A stretch of DNA of 35,350 nucleotides from CAVPDE01 sp964580575 (GCA_964580575.1 CAZOLJ010000048.1:1-35350), one strand, 5' to 3'. Counted from the stretch's first letter, positions 14,576 through 23,671 are shown. The notes: a model not told the origin generated them from the letters alone. Made by a program: numbers and translations.

Positions 14576-17389
14576 CTATGGCTCCTTTCCCGATTCCCTG
14601 GCCGGCAGGATCACGGCAATCTCCGTTCCTTCTCCGACTTTGCTCTTAATGTCAATTCTCCCTCCGTGGGCCTCGACAATGCCGAAACAGAGGGAAAGGC
14701 CCAGCCCAGTGCCCTTTCCTACCGGTTTGGTGCTGAAAAAGGGCTCAAAAATCTTGTTCAGATTCTCAGGCGGGATTCCGACGCCCGTGTCCTTCACAGA
14801 GACGACAACCGAAGGGGCCCCTCCATCTTCCGAAAAACTCGATCGAAGGGTCAACTCTTTTTTGTGCCCTGACGCATCGTCAATCGCATCCCTGGCATTG
14901 GAGATGAGGTTCAGGAAGACCTGTTCCAGCTGGTTCGGATCCCCCATCACTTTCGGCAGTCCCGCGGCAAGGTGGCGCACCAGGGCAATGCCGTGGTTCA
15001 TCAGCTGCTGCCCGGTGATCATGAGGGCGTTTTCCACCGGCTGATTGATGTCAATCTCCTGAAACTCGGGTTTCGTCTGCCTGGAGAACTCCCTGAGGTG
15101 ATCCACGATCTTCTCGATCCGGTCATTGCACTTCCGGATCAGCTCCAGCCTTTCTCTCTCCGGCCACCCTGCAGGAAGGTTTTTCAGGATCACGTGGAGA
15201 ATGGTCTGCGAGGCCATGAGGGGATTGTTGAGCTCGTGGGCGACGCCGGCGACCAGCTCCCCCAGCGCTCTCATTTTCGACGCTTCCACGAGATAGGCCT
15301 GGGCATCCTTGAGCTTGGCTTCGAGCGCCTTTTGCTCGGTGATATCCTTGAAGATGCCTGCGGTTCCAATAATCACGCCGTCTTCGTTCCTCAGCAGAAA
15401 AAGAGAGGTCAGAATGGTGAGCGCCTTCCCGGACTTGGTTTTCACTTCCATTTCAAAATTCTCGGCTCTTTCCGAAACCTTCAGGAGATCCATGATCTCT
15501 CTGGCCAACTGCATGCCCCGGACATAAAAATTCGAAATGTGGACCCCGAGGATCTCCCCCCGGGTATATCCGAGCAATTCCTCCATGGCACGGTTGGCAT
15601 AGGTGAGCTTGCCCTTGAGATCTGTGGTCAGGATGCCGTCTACCGAGCTCTCCATGATGTGCTCCAGGAACTCCTTGGTTTCCCGGAGCTGGCGTTCGAG
15701 GCTCTTCCTCACCGTGATGTCCCTGATGATCTCCACAAAGCCGATAGACTTTCCGGAGGGATCCATGATGGCCGTCACCGTGGTGAGGACCGGGAAACGC
15801 TGCCCGTTTTTCCGGATCCGGGTCATTTCGAGCTCGCACAAACCCTCTGTCCGCGCGCGCTTGGACATCAACTCCTGGATCCCGCTCTTCTTGTCTTCCG
15901 GAATGATGGTGACTGCGATGTTCTCCTTGTTGATCACCTCTTCCTTTTTCCAGCCGAAGAGCCTTTCAGCGCCCTTGTTGAATTCCATGATTCTTCCATA
16001 GAAGTCGAGGGCAATGATGGCGTACTCTGTGGCGCTGTCCAGAATGCTGTTCAGAAACCTCGAAAGGTCCCGGTACTTTTCCCTCGACTCTTTGAGTTCC
16101 TGGGTTCTCGCTCCCACCATCTTTTCAAGATCCGAGGTGTAGTTCTGGATCTGGCTGATCATGCGGTTGAAAGAAGTGCCCAGGACGCCGATTTCGTCTG
16201 CTCCGTGGACTTTGACCCTCTGGGACAGATCCCCTCCCACCATCTTGGTCGTCACTTCGGTGAGCTCCTGGATCGGCTTGGTCAGCACTTTCGACAGGGT
16301 CAGGGTGAGGAAAAAGACGAGGGCCACGGCGGCAAAGACGATCAGAAGGATTAGACGCTCTGTCTCGTGAAGGGAGCTGAACATCTCATCTTCATAGGTG
16401 CCCGCGGCAATGACCCAGTCCCAGGGTTTGAAGTAGATGTATTTGAGCATCTTCCACCTGGGTTTCTTTTCGCCAAGCTCGGGGTTCACCCAGGGATAGC
16501 GGATCGTTCCGATTTCCCCTTCGGGAAGCGCCAGTGCGTTCCTGATCATGTCCCGGATGTACTCGAACCCTGACGAATCCTGGGAGTCGATGATGTTCCT
16601 TCCCTCCTGTGCGGGGTGGACTTTCAGATTCCCCGCGCTGTCCATGATGTAGACGTAGCCCGTAAACCCGACCCGAATGCCCTTGATCTCGCCTTTGAAG
16701 GAGTGAGCGCTCTGTTCCTTGACGCCCACATAAAGAGCGCCGATCACGGATCCGTCCTTTCCCTTCAGCGGCTCATAGGCCGTGATGTACCAGTCATCCA
16801 CCACGAACGCTCTTCCCTTATAGGGAAGGCCGTCCAGAATCGCGCGGGTTACCGGGCTGTCCTCGGGAATATAGGTCCCTATCCCTCGCTTGCCTTGTTT
16901 CCCGATCACATTGGTGGACGTTCGGAGCAAACGGTTCCCTTCAATCCTCTGGAAGATCGTGCAGGTCCCCCCCACCAGATTCTGCACCTCGTCCACAAAG
17001 CGCGTGTCCCCAGTGAGCACCGTTTTCCCCACTTTCCAGAGGGGAACCGACACAGGGGTGACCTCGCCCGTGACCTGGTTGACGGCGGCAAAGCGAATCA
17101 ATTGGTTTTCAACGACCGTTATTTCCGAGGCATCCTTGAACAGAAGGTCATAGGCCACGCGAAGGTCCGAGACCACCTTGTTTTGGACCATCTCCTGCTG
17201 AACCTTGCACATGGCGTAGATGCTCCGCACCAGGTGCTCCAGGTCTTCTTTAGCCGCGGTTCTCAGCGCCTCTCCGAAAAGATAGAGGGACAGGTACGCC
17301 ACACAAATCAGAGGGACAAGAACCAGAAAAAGGGTGACGCTCACCAGTTTGGCGCGTATTCTCAAGTTTCTAAAGGCAGGGATGATCAT
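14576..17389 (-). CDS. Sensor histidine kinase B: Cache, HAMP, two PAS
   Basis: This kinase has 937 residues. TM1 is at about 13-38. A tandem extracytoplasmic Cache region runs from about 40 to 335, in the style of Cache_3/Cache_2 fusions, with GYVYIMDSAGNLKVHP and KPWDWVIAAGTYEDE typical of the second unit. TM2 is at about 345-366 and HAMP at about 365-417. PAS1 is at about 445-565, PAS2 at about 570-690, HisKA has His near 718 (GVAHELNNPL), and HATPase_c has NLISNARDA, DTGVGIP, FFSTK and GTGLGL. All catalytic boxes are intact. The sensor differs from the three other kinases here, so the stimulus probably differs. ATG 17389 has GAGAGGAAG before it. Confidence 0.9.
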   Translation of the reverse strand: MIIPAFRNLRIRAKLVSVTLFLVLVPLICVAYLSLYLFGEALRTAAKEDLEHLVRSIYAMCKVQQEMVQNKVVSDLRVAYDLLFKDASEITVVENQLIRFAAVNQVTGEVTPVSVPLWKVGKTVLTGDTRFVDEVQNLVGGTCTIFQRIEGNRLLRTSTNVIGKQGKRGIGTYIPEDSPVTRAILDGLPYKGRAFVVDDWYITAYEPLKGKDGSVIGALYVGVKEQSAHSFKGEIKGIRVGFTGYVYIMDSAGNLKVHPAQEGRNIIDSQDSSGFEYIRDMIRNALALPEGEIGTIRYPWVNPELGEKKPRWKMLKYIYFKPWDWVIAAGTYEDEMFSSLHETERLILLIVFAAVALVFFLTLTLSKVLTKPIQELTEVTTKMVGGDLSQRVKVHGADEIGVLGTSFNRMISQIQNYTSDLEKMVGARTQELKESREKYRDLSRFLNSILDSATEYAIIALDFYGRIMEFNKGAERLFGWKKEEVINKENIAVTIIPEDKKSGIQELMSKRARTEGLCELEMTRIRKNGQRFPVLTTVTAIMDPSGKSIGFVEIIRDITVRKSLERQLRETKEFLEHIMESSVDGILTTDLKGKLTYANRAMEELLGYTRGEILGVHISNFYVRGMQLAREIMDLLKVSERAENFEMEVKTKSGKALTILTSLFLLRNEDGVIIGTAGIFKDITEQKALEAKLKDAQAYLVEASKMRALGELVAGVAHELNNPLMASQTILHVILKNLPAGWPERERLELIRKCNDRIEKIVDHLREFSRQTKPEFQEIDINQPVENALMITGQQLMNHGIALVRHLAAGLPKVMGDPNQLEQVFLNLISNARDAIDDASGHKKELTLRSSFSEDGGAPSVVVSVKDTGVGIPPENLNKIFEPFFSTKPVGKGTGLGLSLCFGIVEAHGGRIDIKSKVGEGTEIAVILPARESGKEP

Positions 17390-17487
17390 AACTTCCTCTC
17401 GAAGCCCTCCTCATGACTCCACAGATCTTGCATTAAACCACAATCCGCTCCCACCGTAAAGGCCCTTTTGCAGGCTTTGTCCTGTTA

Positions 17488-17531
17488 CCGCCGAGTCAAT
17501 ATGACAGTTAACTGCCGAGTGATTCTGTCAG
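17488..17531. repeat. Imperfect direct repeats at presumed IS end
   Basis: CCGCCGAGTCAATATGACAG (17488-17507) and CTGCCGAGTGATTCTGTCAG (17512-17531) agree at about 14 of 20 positions, with a step of 24 bases. They lie just beyond the transposase stop codon, where the end of an insertion sequence with repeated transposase-binding sites would be expected. Confidence 0.4.
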
Positions 17532-17546
17532 TAGCCCGTGATTAAG

Positions 17547-18094
17547 TTAAGCCGCCATTTTCATCTTACTTTGCACTGACCTGGTATTCAAAAGCCGCCT
17601 TATAGCCTCGGGGCTGAAGCGTGCGACGATAGAGCCTCGACAACCGATCTCAAGATGCCCATCGCGATATTGCCTGACCTCAACCTGACGATCGGCGATG
17701 CAAGGGTACTTCTTGCAGAACGGGATCTGGAGCACAAGGCCGTCAAAGGAGAGCGTATGATCCTTTTTGACCATCCGGGTCTCCTTGAGGTATAGGATGT
17801 TGTGCAGTGCCGCCTTCAGGGGTGCCTTTCTAAATACGGCTGCCGCTTGCTTCGTTAAGAGGCAGAAGCGCTGGTTGTATTCCTTGAGGAAGCCCTTAAG
17901 AACCTCCCTAGCTTGCTCCAGGGTATTGGCTCTGGCTAAGCGAAGGTCCACCACAAGACGGTCTTGGAAAACTCCCCATTGTCTCTCGATGCGGCCCTTG
18001 GCCTGGGGGAGTCCAGGCCTTCATCACACGGATGCCCAGCTCTTCCATAGCTCTACCAAACTGGGCGAGAGGAACCACACATCCTTGAGCGGCT
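17547..18094 (-). pseudogene. Decayed ISNCY-type transposase, C-terminal part
   Basis: The readable 3' part encodes QAKGRIERQWGVFQDRLVVD, the conserved DDE-transposase segment of the ISNCY group, then LRLARANTLEQAREVL and a C-terminal region of about 120 residues ending SKMKMAA. Upstream the homology jumps frames: VPLAQFGRAMEELGIRVMKAW is followed by one extra base in a run of C near 18010, and a second shift lies near 18075. The N-terminal half is missing beyond about 18095. The copy is therefore truncated and frameshifted and cannot be active. The downstream IS end may survive at 17488-17531. Confidence 0.75.
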
Positions 18095-18100
18095 CAATGT

Positions 18101-18400
18101 GAGGAGGGAGGCGCCCCGGATTACACCCGCCGCTATCGACGGGCCAGGGCCATTGCGGGAATCCTTGAACACTATGGTTTTTCAACGAACGTGAGGGGGG
18201 ACGCGTTGACCGCCCGGCTGAGCAAGAGAAGTCAGCAGGAAACAACCGCTCAATTGGAGATGGTCGGGAGGCTTCTCCAGTTCTTCCGGCAGATGGACGC
18301 GGCCATGGCCTCGGATGAAGTCGTTGTTCGTGTTCAGGAGGTATTTATCCGGGAGGACTTCGCCTTCTGGGAGCATGAATCAGTAAGCAGTAGGCAGTAA
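18101..18400 (+). pseudogene. C-terminal remnant of a PEP/pyruvate-binding enzyme
   Basis: About 100 residues are open on the plus strand with no start codon of their own: GGAPDYTRRYRRARAIAGIL, then GFSTNVRGDALTARL and MVGRLLQFFRQMDAAMAS. This matches by recollection the extreme C-terminus of PEP/pyruvate-binding domain proteins (pyruvate phosphate dikinase/PEP synthase-like). Homology stops at about 18101, exactly where the opposing transposase remnant ends, so an insertion or deletion removed the remaining gene. The last codons (SVSSRQ-stop) lie in a CAGTAAG word array. Confidence 0.6.
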
Positions 18401-18463
18401 GCAGTAACCCCGAAGATTTTATAGCGATATCTTTCGTGCTTGGTTTTTTTACTGCTTACTGCA
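18394..18463. terminator. Inverted CAGTAAG array between convergent genes
   Basis: GCAGTAAGCAGTAA (18394-18407) pairs perfectly with TTACTGCTTACTGC (18450-18463) around a 42-base loop. Further CAGTAAG-like words extend both arms (18380-18483). It separates the remnant on the plus strand from receiver C on the minus strand, and its right arm includes the stop codon of receiver C. Confidence 0.55.
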
Positions 18464-18476
18464 TACTACTTACTGC

Positions 18477-18902
18477 TTACTGCTTTTTGTCCGGCGCTCT
18501 CCCTTCGGCGACCCGGATTTTTTCTTCCATGATCTGCCACCGCACAAACGCTTCTTCCGCCTTTGCAATGAGCTCGTCGATGTCAATGGGCTTCATCAGG
18601 TAATCCGTCGCACCGGACCTGAGCCCCTCCAGGGCGGACTCCACGGTGCCGTGGCCTGTGAGCATCACCACCTGCACCAGAGGGTATCGGCTCTTGACGG
18701 CCTTCAAGACGGCGACTCCGTCCATCCCCGGCATCTTCACATCCAGGATCACCACGTGGACGCTTTCTCCCACCAGCTTCTCCAGGGCCTCATGGCCGCT
18801 TGAAGCCGTGGTCACCTGGAGGCCTTTTCGTTCCAGGAGCTTCTTTGTCGTAGACAGGAAACCCTTTTCATCATCCACCAGCATGATTCTCATCTTATCC
18901 AT
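18477..18902 (-). CDS. Stand-alone response regulator receiver, kinase C partner
   Basis: This protein has 141 residues: a receiver domain with a short helical tail. It has VDDE at 9-12, the phospho-acceptor in VVILDVKMPGMDG, the Thr in LTGHGT and the Lys in MKPIDIDE, all intact. It closely resembles receivers A and D in the PGMDG and LTGH blocks. There is no DNA-binding domain. It follows kinase C by 22 bases. The last residues KKQ and the stop are written by CAGTAAG repeat sequence, so the C-terminus has been shaped by the repeat. Confidence 0.88.
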   Translation of the reverse strand: MDKMRIMLVDDEKGFLSTTKKLLERKGLQVTTASSGHEALEKLVGESVHVVILDVKMPGMDGVAVLKAVKSRYPLVQVVMLTGHGTVESALEGLRSGATDYLMKPIDIDELIAKAEEAFVRWQIMEEKIRVAEGRAPDKKQ

Positions 18903-18924
18903 AAGAAACCCTCACGATCATTGT

Positions 18925-20670
18925 TCAGTGTTCCCCGGCCTCGGTGGAAGACTCCTTTGGTTCACCTTGCGTATTTTGTGCTCCTCTTCCCGGCAAGTGA
19001 ACGACAAAGGTGGTGCCCACGCCCCTCTGGCTCTCCACTTCCATGTTGCCGCCCATGCCTTCAATAATCCCGTAGCACACATACAGGCCCAACCCTGTCC
19101 CTTTTCCCGGCGGTTTGGTCGTGAAAAAAGGCGCAAAGATCTTCTTGAGGTTATCCGGGTTGATGCCCGCGCCGTTGTCCCTCACGGCAATCCTCACCCT
19201 GCCGCCCGTGTCAGGGCCGGCCTGGATAATCAGCTCTCCCCCTTCGCAGCCGTGCTTTTCGGTGATGGCGTCCATCGCGTTGTTCAACAGGTTCAGCAGC
19301 ACCTGCTGGAGTTGGGCAGGATCGGCGCGAAGTAGAGGGGTCTGATCCGAGATTTCCTTTTTCACCCGGATCCCCTGAACGCTCGCCTTTTCATCGATCA
19401 TGGAGGTCACCTGAGAGATGAACTCGCCCACGTCCACATCCTTCTGTGTGGGTTCGCTCTTCCTTCCGAACTCCAGGATGGCCTGGGTGATCTTGGAGCA
19501 GCGCTCGATCTGCACGTTGAGCTGCGCCAGGGTTTCTTCCAGGTCTTTGACGTCCTCTTCCCTGAGATCCCCCCTCTTCTTCAGGTCGGAGAAAATCATC
19601 TCCATCAGGGCCCTGTCGGATTTCATGATCTGGAGGGGGTTGTTGATCTCGTGGGCAAAGCCCGCAGCCATCTGGCCGAGCTCTGCCAGGCGCGTGGCCC
19701 GCACGAGCTGCTTGCCGAGCTGCTGCTTTTCCACGGCCATGCGCTGCATGCGCCGGATGATCTGGCGGGTCACTGTGTAGGCCAGGACAGTGATCGTGAC
19801 CCCGCCAAGGATCATGATCAGAAGAATCATGAAGGTGGCGGAGCGGAGCGCCTTGAAGGCATCGGCCGTTTCCTGCCGCACCACCAGCAACCACTCTTTT
19901 TCTTGCAACCACGTGGTGGCGAAGAGGAACTCGTCGCCCCGGGCATCTTTTCTGATGAAAACCCGGACTCCCGGTTGGGGTTTCTTTTCATGAACATCGT
20001 CCGGGTCCTTGGCGAGGAGATTGCCTCCGGAGCGGCGTGCGGTCTGAAAGATTCCCTGGCTGTTGAGAAGGTAGGCTTCTCCTGTCTTTCCGATTCTCAC
20101 CCTTTCCACAAGTTCGTTGAAAACATAGGAGTCTATGGTCGCCCGTATCACCCACGTCTTTCCCGACTCTTCCCTCTTGAGGGCGATCACAAAGTGAGGG
20201 ATTCTCCGAAACCCGAGAAAAATGTCGCTGATGTAGTATCCCTCCTGGAGAACATGGCGGAACCATTCCTCTTTCCCATAATCAATGCCCACGAGCCGGT
20301 AGGGTCCCTGGTACATGACATGGATGCCGTCCTGGTCAAAGACCCCCAGGTCCACAAAGGCGTTGGAAAAGCGCTGGAGCTGCGCAAACAGGTTGTAAAA
20401 CCTCTCGGGATCTGTGAGTTCCGCATAGCTGTTGGTATTGAGGATGAATCCGAGGTCTCCGCGCCTTTCTCTCAGGAAGCCGTCGATCATCTGGCGGTGG
20501 TCTTCTACGATGCGGTTCATGGTTGCCAGGGTGCTGGTCTCGAGAGAAGTCTTGAAGTGGTAGTACCCTATGCCGAGCACGGCAATGAAAGGGATGACCG
20601 GCACGAGGATCATGCAAAAGAGGATCATCCGGCGCATGCCGGTGTACTTATCTTTTTCCGGGAAGGCCAC
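18925..20670 (-). CDS. Sensor histidine kinase C with dCache sensor
   Basis: This kinase has 581 residues from the GTG at 20670, which follows GAGGG by five bases; an open frame runs 56 codons further but begins in a repeat with TTG. TM1 is at about 13-36, the dCache-like sensor at 37-278 (YQGPYRL, ISDIFLGFRRIPHFVIAL) and TM2 at about 279-301. HisKA has His near 340 (GFAHEINNPL), and HATPase_c has NLLNNAMDA, DNGAGIN, FFTTK and GTGLGL. It is intact. The sensor is a paralogue of those in kinases A and D, so the three presumably recognise related ligands. It forms an operon with receiver C. Confidence 0.87.
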   Translation of the reverse strand: MAFPEKDKYTGMRRMILFCMILVPVIPFIAVLGIGYYHFKTSLETSTLATMNRIVEDHRQMIDGFLRERRGDLGFILNTNSYAELTDPERFYNLFAQLQRFSNAFVDLGVFDQDGIHVMYQGPYRLVGIDYGKEEWFRHVLQEGYYISDIFLGFRRIPHFVIALKREESGKTWVIRATIDSYVFNELVERVRIGKTGEAYLLNSQGIFQTARRSGGNLLAKDPDDVHEKKPQPGVRVFIRKDARGDEFLFATTWLQEKEWLLVVRQETADAFKALRSATFMILLIMILGGVTITVLAYTVTRQIIRRMQRMAVEKQQLGKQLVRATRLAELGQMAAGFAHEINNPLQIMKSDRALMEMIFSDLKKRGDLREEDVKDLEETLAQLNVQIERCSKITQAILEFGRKSEPTQKDVDVGEFISQVTSMIDEKASVQGIRVKKEISDQTPLLRADPAQLQQVLLNLLNNAMDAITEKHGCEGGELIIQAGPDTGGRVRIAVRDNGAGINPDNLKKIFAPFFTTKPPGKGTGLGLYVCYGIIEGMGGNMEVESQRGVGTTFVVHLPGRGAQNTQGEPKESSTEAGEH

Positions 20671-20825
20671 GTTTACCCTCTTTGTCGGGCGCTTTTTCTC
20701 AGCAGAATAAGTGGTTTCAGTTTCACCAGGACCGCATGATGGTGTTAGCACAGGGGGCGAGAATCCGTCAACGCTAATGTTGCTGCAAGGTTTGAACTGG
20801 CTGGATGTCGAGAAATACCCTTTTT

Positions 20826-20952
20826 GCAGGTTGCTCAAAAACGCTCAGATACAAGGCGCCCGAAATCCCGAGGAATGAGACGTACACTCCAGTACGTCGC
20901 AGTGACGAGGGATGAGGGCAACGCCGTAGATGGGTGTTTTTCAGCAACCTGT
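20826..20952. repeat. 127-bp palindromic repeat, copy 1
   Basis: This element begins GCAGGTTGCTCAAAAACGCTC-like and ends with the inverse (TGTTTTTCAGCAACCTGT); its middle is also partly self-complementary. It is the same length as the copy at 30038-30164 and differs at about ten positions. It occupies the space between kinase C and the next gene and supplies the stop codon of that gene at its right edge. Confidence 0.85.
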
Positions 20953-21758
20953 TAAAACACGGGATTGGGGAAGGTGACCATACTTCGCGGGCTTTCCACC
21001 ATGCGGTACATCACCGGAGAGGCCCACCCTTCGTCAAGGACCTGGTCCTCGATTTCCGTGAGAACTCCGTCGTGGATAGCCCAGCTCCGTCCTCTCACGG
21101 TGTTCGCGAACTCCGGTTTGCGGAAAGGCGTGCTGCCGTCCAGCTTCCGGTGCAGCTTCTCTCCGGGCTGAAAGAGTTCATGAATCCTCTTCATCTGGGC
21201 ATATCCGCTGAGGTAGCCGAACCCGTGCTTCTCGTAGGTGATGGCATTGTGGTAGAAAAGAGCTTCCAGGCGGACCGCCTTCACATCCAGGATCTTGCAG
21301 AAGAAATCGAGCGTGAAAACCAGCTCCCGGGTGATCCCGAGACCCTTTCGGATTTGCCCGGGGTAAAGACCCGCTTCGAGCGCTCTGGTCTCTTCAGAGA
21401 CGTTCCGAGAGGCCCATCCGAAAAGGGTGTCTCGCCCCTCTTCATCCGTGTTGGTGTTGAATTTGGGCGAAGCCGGATCATTCACTACCAGGAAATCCCA
21501 CTCCACCTGGGTCAAGTCCGCGGCATCCGTGAGCTGAAAGGAAAATATCGGATCCTCGTTATCCGGCAGCTTGACCTCGATCAGGGAGGTGCGATCCCCC
21601 TGGGGACAGAAAAAGCGTGCTGCCTTTTCTCCCTGCTCGTCGCAAAGGGTCACGGGGTCGATTCTGAAACGGTGAAAGAGGGAGGGGGGGATGAGGATCC
21701 GGTAAAACCCTTCCTTCTCCATCCGGTACAGGCGATTGATTCTGTGAATCCAGGGCAT
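20952..21758 (-). CDS. Conserved protein of unknown function, possible acyltransferase-like fold
   Basis: This encodes 268 residues with no signal peptide or membrane helix. I do not recognise a family with certainty. Near residue 170 the segment RLEALFYHNAITYEKHGFGY resembles the end of a GNAT acetyltransferase fold (Y-E-K-x-GF), but no clear acetyl-CoA P-loop is visible, so this is only a hint. The gene lies divergent to the acuC-like gene, separated from it by the 290-bp inverted-repeat element. The stop codon lies at the edge of the 127-bp repeat, so its last residues may have changed when that element arrived. The ATG at 21758 has a weak ribosome site. Confidence 0.65.
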   Translation of the reverse strand: MPWIHRINRLYRMEKEGFYRILIPPSLFHRFRIDPVTLCDEQGEKAARFFCPQGDRTSLIEVKLPDNEDPIFSFQLTDAADLTQVEWDFLVVNDPASPKFNTNTDEEGRDTLFGWASRNVSEETRALEAGLYPGQIRKGLGITRELVFTLDFFCKILDVKAVRLEALFYHNAITYEKHGFGYLSGYAQMKRIHELFQPGEKLHRKLDGSTPFRKPEFANTVRGRSWAIHDGVLTEIEDQVLDEGWASPVMYRMVESPRSMVTFPNPVF

Positions 21759-21880
21759 GAGGTGCGCTCTTTAGCCGTGAGGTGAAGATGATCGAGGCGA
21801 TCGTGCTACTTCCATTAGAGTATTTTTCGCTCCGTGTCAAAAGAAACTCTCGGACAGGGATTATGGAATGCTGGAATGCT

Positions 21881-22190
21881 GGGATTCTGGTAACAGTTTA
21901 GCTCTTTGAAATGGATGGCGCAGGCCATGGGGGTCCCTCTAAAAACAGAAAACGAAGAGGGTGCGGGAAAGACTCTGCAGATCAGGGGCAGCGAAGGCGG
22001 GCGGCGAGGGGTCCCCGGCACCTGCCCACTGGGGATGACGTGGCGAGTTCCCCGGAAGCCCTCCGCCCGCCTCACCCATGGCCTAGAGCTTGCCATGAAG
22101 GTGTGGCGTCTTCGTTGTTCTGTTTTTAGAGGGACCCCCATGGCCTTTTTCTGATTTTATTTCAAAGAGCTAAACTGTTAGGGATTCTGG
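21881..22190. mobile_element. MITE-like element, 290 bp, with 22-bp terminal inverted repeats
   Basis: The element spans 21891-22180. Its ends are perfect 22-bp inverted repeats (21891-21912 and 22159-22180). Inside lies a second pair of arms, 21923-21958 and 22109-22145, matching at 36 of 37 positions with one indel, and a GC-rich third stem (GGCGGGCGG near 21996 with CCGCCCGCC near 22068). GGGATTCTGG flanks both sides (21881-21890 and 22181-22190), as a 10-bp target duplication would. It encodes no protein. It is the main content of the 559-base gene-free stretch 21759-22317, followed by AATTCC-rich words at 22185-22230. Confidence 0.75.
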
Positions 22191-22252
22191 AATTCCAGAA
22201 TTCCTCAATTCCAGAATTCCCTAATTCCCCAATTTGAAATTTCTGAATTCAG

Positions 22253-22282
22253 TTGACCCTTCCTTTGGGCTTCTGTTAGGAT
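22253..22282 (+). promoter_or_regulatory. Candidate promoter of the acuC-like gene
   Basis: TTGACC (22253-22258) and TAGGAT (22277-22282) are 18 bases apart, with a predicted start near 22289 and the ATG at 22318. It lies just outside the 290-bp element. Confidence 0.45.
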
Positions 22283-22317
22283 GCGCCCCATCCTACATTG
22301 GTCATCTGACAAAATCC

Positions 22318-23472
22318 ATGGCGCCATCCTTTGACAGAACCCCATCCCTCTTTGTTTATTCCGACGAGATGGGCCGCTTTGAGTTCGGCCCGGACCACCC
22401 GTTCAAGCCCGAACGAGCCACGAAGACCTACGATCTCTGCAATCGTTATGGCGTCCTCAACTATCCCTGGATGCAACTGGTGAACCCCGAGCCTCTCGAC
22501 CCCGGCCTTCTCACCCTGTATCACGACCCCGAGTATCTTGCCCTTCTTCGCGAAGCCAGCAAGGGCAACGTGCGGCTCGAAATGCTCGCCTGCGGTCTCG
22601 GCACTCAGGACACTCCCATTATCAAGGGGATCTACGAATGGTCCTTGCGCGCTTGCGGGGGAACCCACCGCGCCGCCATGGAGATCCTGAGCGGGCGAGC
22701 GCAGGCGGCTTTCAACCCGCTGGGCGGCTTTCATCATGCCATGCCCGGCAATGCCGAAGGCTTTTGCTATGTCAACGACATCGTCATTGCTATCCTGGAT
22801 GCTTTGCGCGTGCACCCGGGCATCAAGATCGCTTATGTCGATTTCGATGCCCACCACGGAAACGGCGTCCAAGAGGCCTTCTACGAAGATCCCACGGTGC
22901 TTTTCCTTTCGGTTCACGAGACCGGCCGCACCCTCTATCCTTGGTCTGGAAGCGAGACGGAAATCGGAAAAGGCGCAGGCGTTGGGTACACGGTCAACAT
23001 CCCCCTGGAACCCGGCACGGATGACGAAGTTTACTCCTTTGTCCTGGATTCCGCGGTGTTCCCGATCCTCAAAACCTTTGCTCCGGACTTCATTGTTGCC
23101 GAGATCGGAGCGGACACCCTGATCTCCGATCCTCTCACGCACCTGAAGCTCACCAACAACGGGTACCAGAAAGCGCTTCGGGGGATCATGCCCCTGTGCC
23201 GCAGGATTCTGGCCCTCGGGGGAGGAGGCTATGACCTCTACCGCACCTCCCGCTGCTGGACCCTGGCCTGGTCCATTCTCAATCACGTGGAGCCTGTGGA
23301 CGAGTTTGCCGGGCTGGTGGGCGGGATGATGTTCGGCCCAGAAAAGGAAGTGGGCAGTCTCTACGATCACGCCTTCTTCACCAAGGGAGAGGTCAAGGAG
23401 AAGGCTTTCCAGGAAGCCCGGAGAGTGGTGGCGTATATTCAGGAAAACATTTTTCCAATTCATCGTATATAG
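22318..23472 (+). CDS. acuC: AcuC-type histone deacetylase family protein
   Basis: This is a zinc-dependent deacetylase of the arginase/deacetylase fold, 384 residues, close to the 387 of Bacillus AcuC. The catalytic His pair lies in GGFHHAMPGNAEGFCYVND, the zinc ligands Asp and His in YVDFDAHHGNGVQ, the third ligand in EIGADTL and the glycine turn in LGGGGYD. AcuC-type enzymes remove acetyl groups from lysines, including that of acetyl-CoA synthetase in Bacillus. An acs gene lies about 1.7 kb further on, convergent. Some family members deacetylate polyamines or other small amides instead. The ATG at 22318 is chosen because the fold begins shortly after; no strong ribosome site precedes it. 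Confidence 0.88.
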   Translation: MAPSFDRTPSLFVYSDEMGRFEFGPDHPFKPERATKTYDLCNRYGVLNYPWMQLVNPEPLDPGLLTLYHDPEYLALLREASKGNVRLEMLACGLGTQDTPIIKGIYEWSLRACGGTHRAAMEILSGRAQAAFNPLGGFHHAMPGNAEGFCYVNDIVIAILDALRVHPGIKIAYVDFDAHHGNGVQEAFYEDPTVLFLSVHETGRTLYPWSGSETEIGKGAGVGYTVNIPLEPGTDDEVYSFVLDSAVFPILKTFAPDFIVAEIGADTLISDPLTHLKLTNNGYQKALRGIMPLCRRILALGGGGYDLYRTSRCWTLAWSILNHVEPVDEFAGLVGGMMFGPEKEVGSLYDHAFFTKGEVKEKAFQEARRVVAYIQENIFPIHRI

Positions 23473-23609
23473 TCAGCAGATCTCTTTTGTTTGCACCCGA
23501 GCCACCCTGAAATTCGAAGCACGAAATCCGAATTTCGATATTCGGATTTGACCTTTGGTTTGTTCCTTCCCCGAATCCTGGCTTTTCCCCTGATCCCGTT
23601 TCAAAAAAG

Positions 23610-23643
23610 AACATGGGATCAGGAGTTCTCCTGATCCCATGTT
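23610..23643 (-). terminator. Rho-independent terminator of the OFA carrier gene
   Basis: AACATGGGATCAGGAG and its exact complement form a 16-bp stem with a TT loop. On the minus strand the stem is followed by CTTTTTTG. It starts 28 bases after the stop codon at 23672. A weaker stem AAATCCGAA/TTCGGATTT lies at 23524-23549. Confidence 0.8.
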
Positions 23644-23671
23644 CATGCTGGATCGAATCGTTTAAATCAGG

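Noticed and set aside
14972..16354. Long plus-strand open frame of 460 codons opposite kinase B
   Set aside because: It mirrors the intact kinase on the minus strand, has no recognisable domain, and is a byproduct of GC-rich codon use. The same holds for the 471-codon frame opposite the YcaO gene (8545-9960).
20671..20838. Extra N-terminal 56 residues for kinase C
   Set aside because: The extension starts with TTG inside the 127-bp repeat. A GTG at 20670 with GAGGG sits just before the membrane helix.
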